Made by a program: the position numbers and the translations under genes
In this document: in pieces, positions 62,519 to 64,000 of the stretch
Layout of the letters: the number at the start of each line of letters is the position of its first letter
How positions within the stretch are numbered: position 1 is the first letter of the stretch
Notes under the pieces: model-generated
What the model was told of the DNA's origin: nothing
What the model saw: the letters and a program-made list of their open reading frames with translations, nothing else
Databases searched by the model: none
Assembly (NCBI GenBank): GCA_021647465.1
Contig: JAKIUQ010000005.1
Location: 62,001-126,000, forward strand
Reading direction: 5' to 3'
Length of the DNA stretch: 64,000 bases
DNA from: Emcibacter sp.
GTDB lineage: Bacteria; Pseudomonadota; Alphaproteobacteria; Sphingomonadales; Emcibacteraceae

Positions 62519-64000
62519 ATGGATAAGGGGAAAATCACTCAAATATTACTTGATTGGCTTGAACATCTCTCAGACCTTCAAAGAATGTGCCTTGTTTTAC
62601 TGGCCGGGGCCATGTCGGGTTTCTCATTCGCGCCATTTTACCTATTTCCATTGCTGGCAATAAGTTATCCCCTTTTGTTACTGGTTTTGTTTAAAAGTAC
62701 CTGCTTCTCTGATGCTTTTTCTTTTGGCTGGTTGTTTGGTTTTGGTCAATTTTTTGTGGGAACAATATGGGTTGCCTCCGCATTTGAGGTTGATGATCGT
62801 TTCCCGGGATGGGTTGGCTATTTTGCTGTCGGGGTTCTTGCCGCTATATTGGCTCTTTATGCCGGGCTCGCGGCGGGGCTTCTTTGGCGATTATTCAGGC
62901 ATAAAAACCTGCAAAAAAACAGCCTGCCCATTGTCTTGTCCTTTGTGGTTTTCTGGAATCTGGCAGAATGGCTGAGGGGGCATCTCTTCACAGGTTTTCC
63001 GTGGAACCTCTCGGGTTATACATGGGGTTTTTCGGACATTATGCTGCAGTCAAGCGCCATATGGGGCATATATGGCCTTGGGCTCCTGACCATTTTTTTA
63101 GCCTGCGTGCCTTATCTTCTTATTCAAATGTCGGCGGCGCCTGTGCCCCCACAAAAGTCAATTTTGGCCGTGATTTTTGCAAGCGTTTTTATCATTGGGG
63201 GCATGGTGACTTATGGCATGGTTCAGCTGTCTGAACCGACAGTATTTCATGATGATGTGAAATTGAAAATAATTCAGGCTAACATCAATCAGGAAGATAA
63301 ATGGGACAGGGCCAAAAAATCTGATAATTTCATCAAATATCTTGAAATGAGTAAAAGCCCGCCAAAACAAGGCATAACTCATGTTATATGGCCGGAAACA
63401 GCGGTGGCATATTTTCTGGATATAGAGCCTTCGCGCCGTTACCTGATCGCGGATATGTTGAATGAAACTTCTGTCTTGATGACAGGTTTTCCGCGCATTA
63501 AAAAGCAGCCGGCGCTTCAGGCCTGGAATTCCTTTGCGGTTTTTGATCATATGGGCAATGTAAGTAATATCTATGATAAGCATCACCTTGTGCCCTTTGG
63601 TGAATATACGCCGGATATTATGAAAAATTCCCTTTCTTTTCTGGGGCTTGGTATGCTTGTAGAAGGTTTTTCCTATAGCAAGGGGGCGGGGCTTCAGACG
63701 TTTCATCAGGAATCTATGCCATCATTCGGAGTCTTGATCTGTTATGAAATTATCTTTCCGGGGGCTGTCGTAGACCAAAACAACAGGCCGGATTGGTTGT
63801 TGAATATTACCAATGATGCATGGTACGGATCTTTTAATGGCCCTTATCAACATTTACTGCAAACACGCGTTCGTGCCATAGAGGAAGGCTTGCCTGTCAT
63901 CCGGTCTGCGGGTACCGGTGTTTCGGCTGTTATTGATGCCTATGGCAGAGTAATCAAGAGCTTGGACTTAAACAAGCGGGGCGTCATAATTTCAGGATTG
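62519..64000 (+). CDS. lnt: Apolipoprotein N-acyltransferase (3' end cut)
   Basis: It transfers an acyl chain from phospholipid to the N-terminal cysteine of lipoproteins at the inner membrane. The frame is open from ATG 62519 to the window end (494 codons), so the C-terminus is missing. An N-terminal multi-helix part (about residues 20-240, including LRGHLFTGFPWNLSGY) precedes a nitrilase-like domain. The catalytic triad is visible: Glu293 in WPETAVAYF, Lys354 in YDKHHLVPFGEY and Cys408 in LICYEIIFPG. It starts six bases after ybeX. It would mature the lipoproteins encoded at 18410 and 51052. Confidence 0.96.
   Translation, partial: MDKGKITQILLDWLEHLSDLQRMCLVLLAGAMSGFSFAPFYLFPLLAISYPLLLLVLFKSTCFSDAFSFGWLFGFGQFFVGTIWVASAFEVDDRFPGWVGYFAVGVLAAILALYAGLAAGLLWRLFRHKNLQKNSLPIVLSFVVFWNLAEWLRGHLFTGFPWNLSGYTWGFSDIMLQSSAIWGIYGLGLLTIFLACVPYLLIQMSAAPVPPQKSILAVIFASVFIIGGMVTYGMVQLSEPTVFHDDVKLKIIQANINQEDKWDRAKKSDNFIKYLEMSKSPPKQGITHVIWPETAVAYFLDIEPSRRYLIADMLNETSVLMTGFPRIKKQPALQAWNSFAVFDHMGNVSNIYDKHHLVPFGEYTPDIMKNSLSFLGLGMLVEGFSYSKGAGLQTFHQESMPSFGVLICYEIIFPGAVVDQNNRPDWLLNITNDAWYGSFNGPYQHLLQTRVRAIEEGLPVIRSAGTGVSAVIDAYGRVIKSLDLNKRGVIISGL

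Noticed and set aside
62712..63234. Short plus-strand frames inside the lnt region
   Set aside because: They are out-of-frame shadows of lnt, whose true frame runs from 62519 past the window end.

Overview
The window is a chromosomal segment from an alphaproteobacterium of moderate GC content. The evidence is the cell-cycle regulator GcrA, the argD-argF-hslO cluster, the tig-clpP-clpX-lon-hupB run, the order nuoA-N/birA/coaX/rnj/mce/DUF1467, and the order tsaB-rimI-fur-plsC-miaB-ybeZ-ybeY-ybeX-lnt. All of these are typical of the class. I cannot name the genus; an Emcibacterales/Kordiimonadales-like lineage is a guess. I see no prophage, insertion sequence, CRISPR array, restriction or defence locus.

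Layout. 1-9.6 kb: apaG, folE and trkH, then a small putative regulator divergent from argE, then a minus-strand arginine block (argD, argF, hslO), an orphan ABC-2 permease and gcrA. 9.6-23.3 kb is the most accessory part. It holds an exported RidA-like protein, a translationally coupled pair of exported amidohydrolases (one with every metal ligand lost), prfC, a DUF1499 protein, a minus-strand flippase plus CDP-alcohol phosphatidyltransferase pair, a DUF885 lipoprotein, an exported M20 hydrolase flanked by a decayed direct repeat, and nnr. 23.4-31 kb: tRNA-Leu, tig, clpP, clpX, lon, hupB, tRNA-Val and tRNA-Asp, a protein-quality-control block. 31.3-45.6 kb: a complete 14-gene complex I operon, nuoA to nuoN, with minimal spacing. 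45.6-49.5 kb: birA, coaX, RNase J, methylmalonyl-CoA epimerase and DUF1467. 49.5-64 kb: a candidate small RNA with its own terminator, trpS, a DUF4136 lipoprotein, a DUF2333 protein, a Usp protein, a Nfu-type Fe-S scaffold, a polysaccharide deacetylase, a nitroreductase, then the tsaB-to-lnt run. lnt is cut by the window edge.

How the genes work together. argE, argD and argF cover three steps of arginine synthesis. tig, clpXP and lon cover folding and proteolysis. nuoA-N build the proton-pumping NADH dehydrogenase. The exported hydrolases between 9.6 and 21.7 kb suggest periplasmic breakdown of peptides and amides. tsaB, miaB and ybeY serve tRNA/rRNA modification and maturation, and plsC and lnt serve envelope lipid assembly.

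Most notable observations: (1) a probable ~93-nt sRNA at 49730-49822 with a strong 5' hairpin, an unpaired C-rich segment that could pair with Shine-Dalgarno sequences, and an intrinsic terminator; (2) a 55-column direct repeat flanking the M20 gene that looks like the scar of its insertion between the DUF885 gene and nnr; (3) an amidohydrolase/pseudo-amidohydrolase pair; (4) a perfect 10-bp hairpin plus T-run inside the first codons of birA, just after nuoN; (5) a CDP-alcohol phosphotransferase fused to a degenerate nucleotidyltransferase-like domain.
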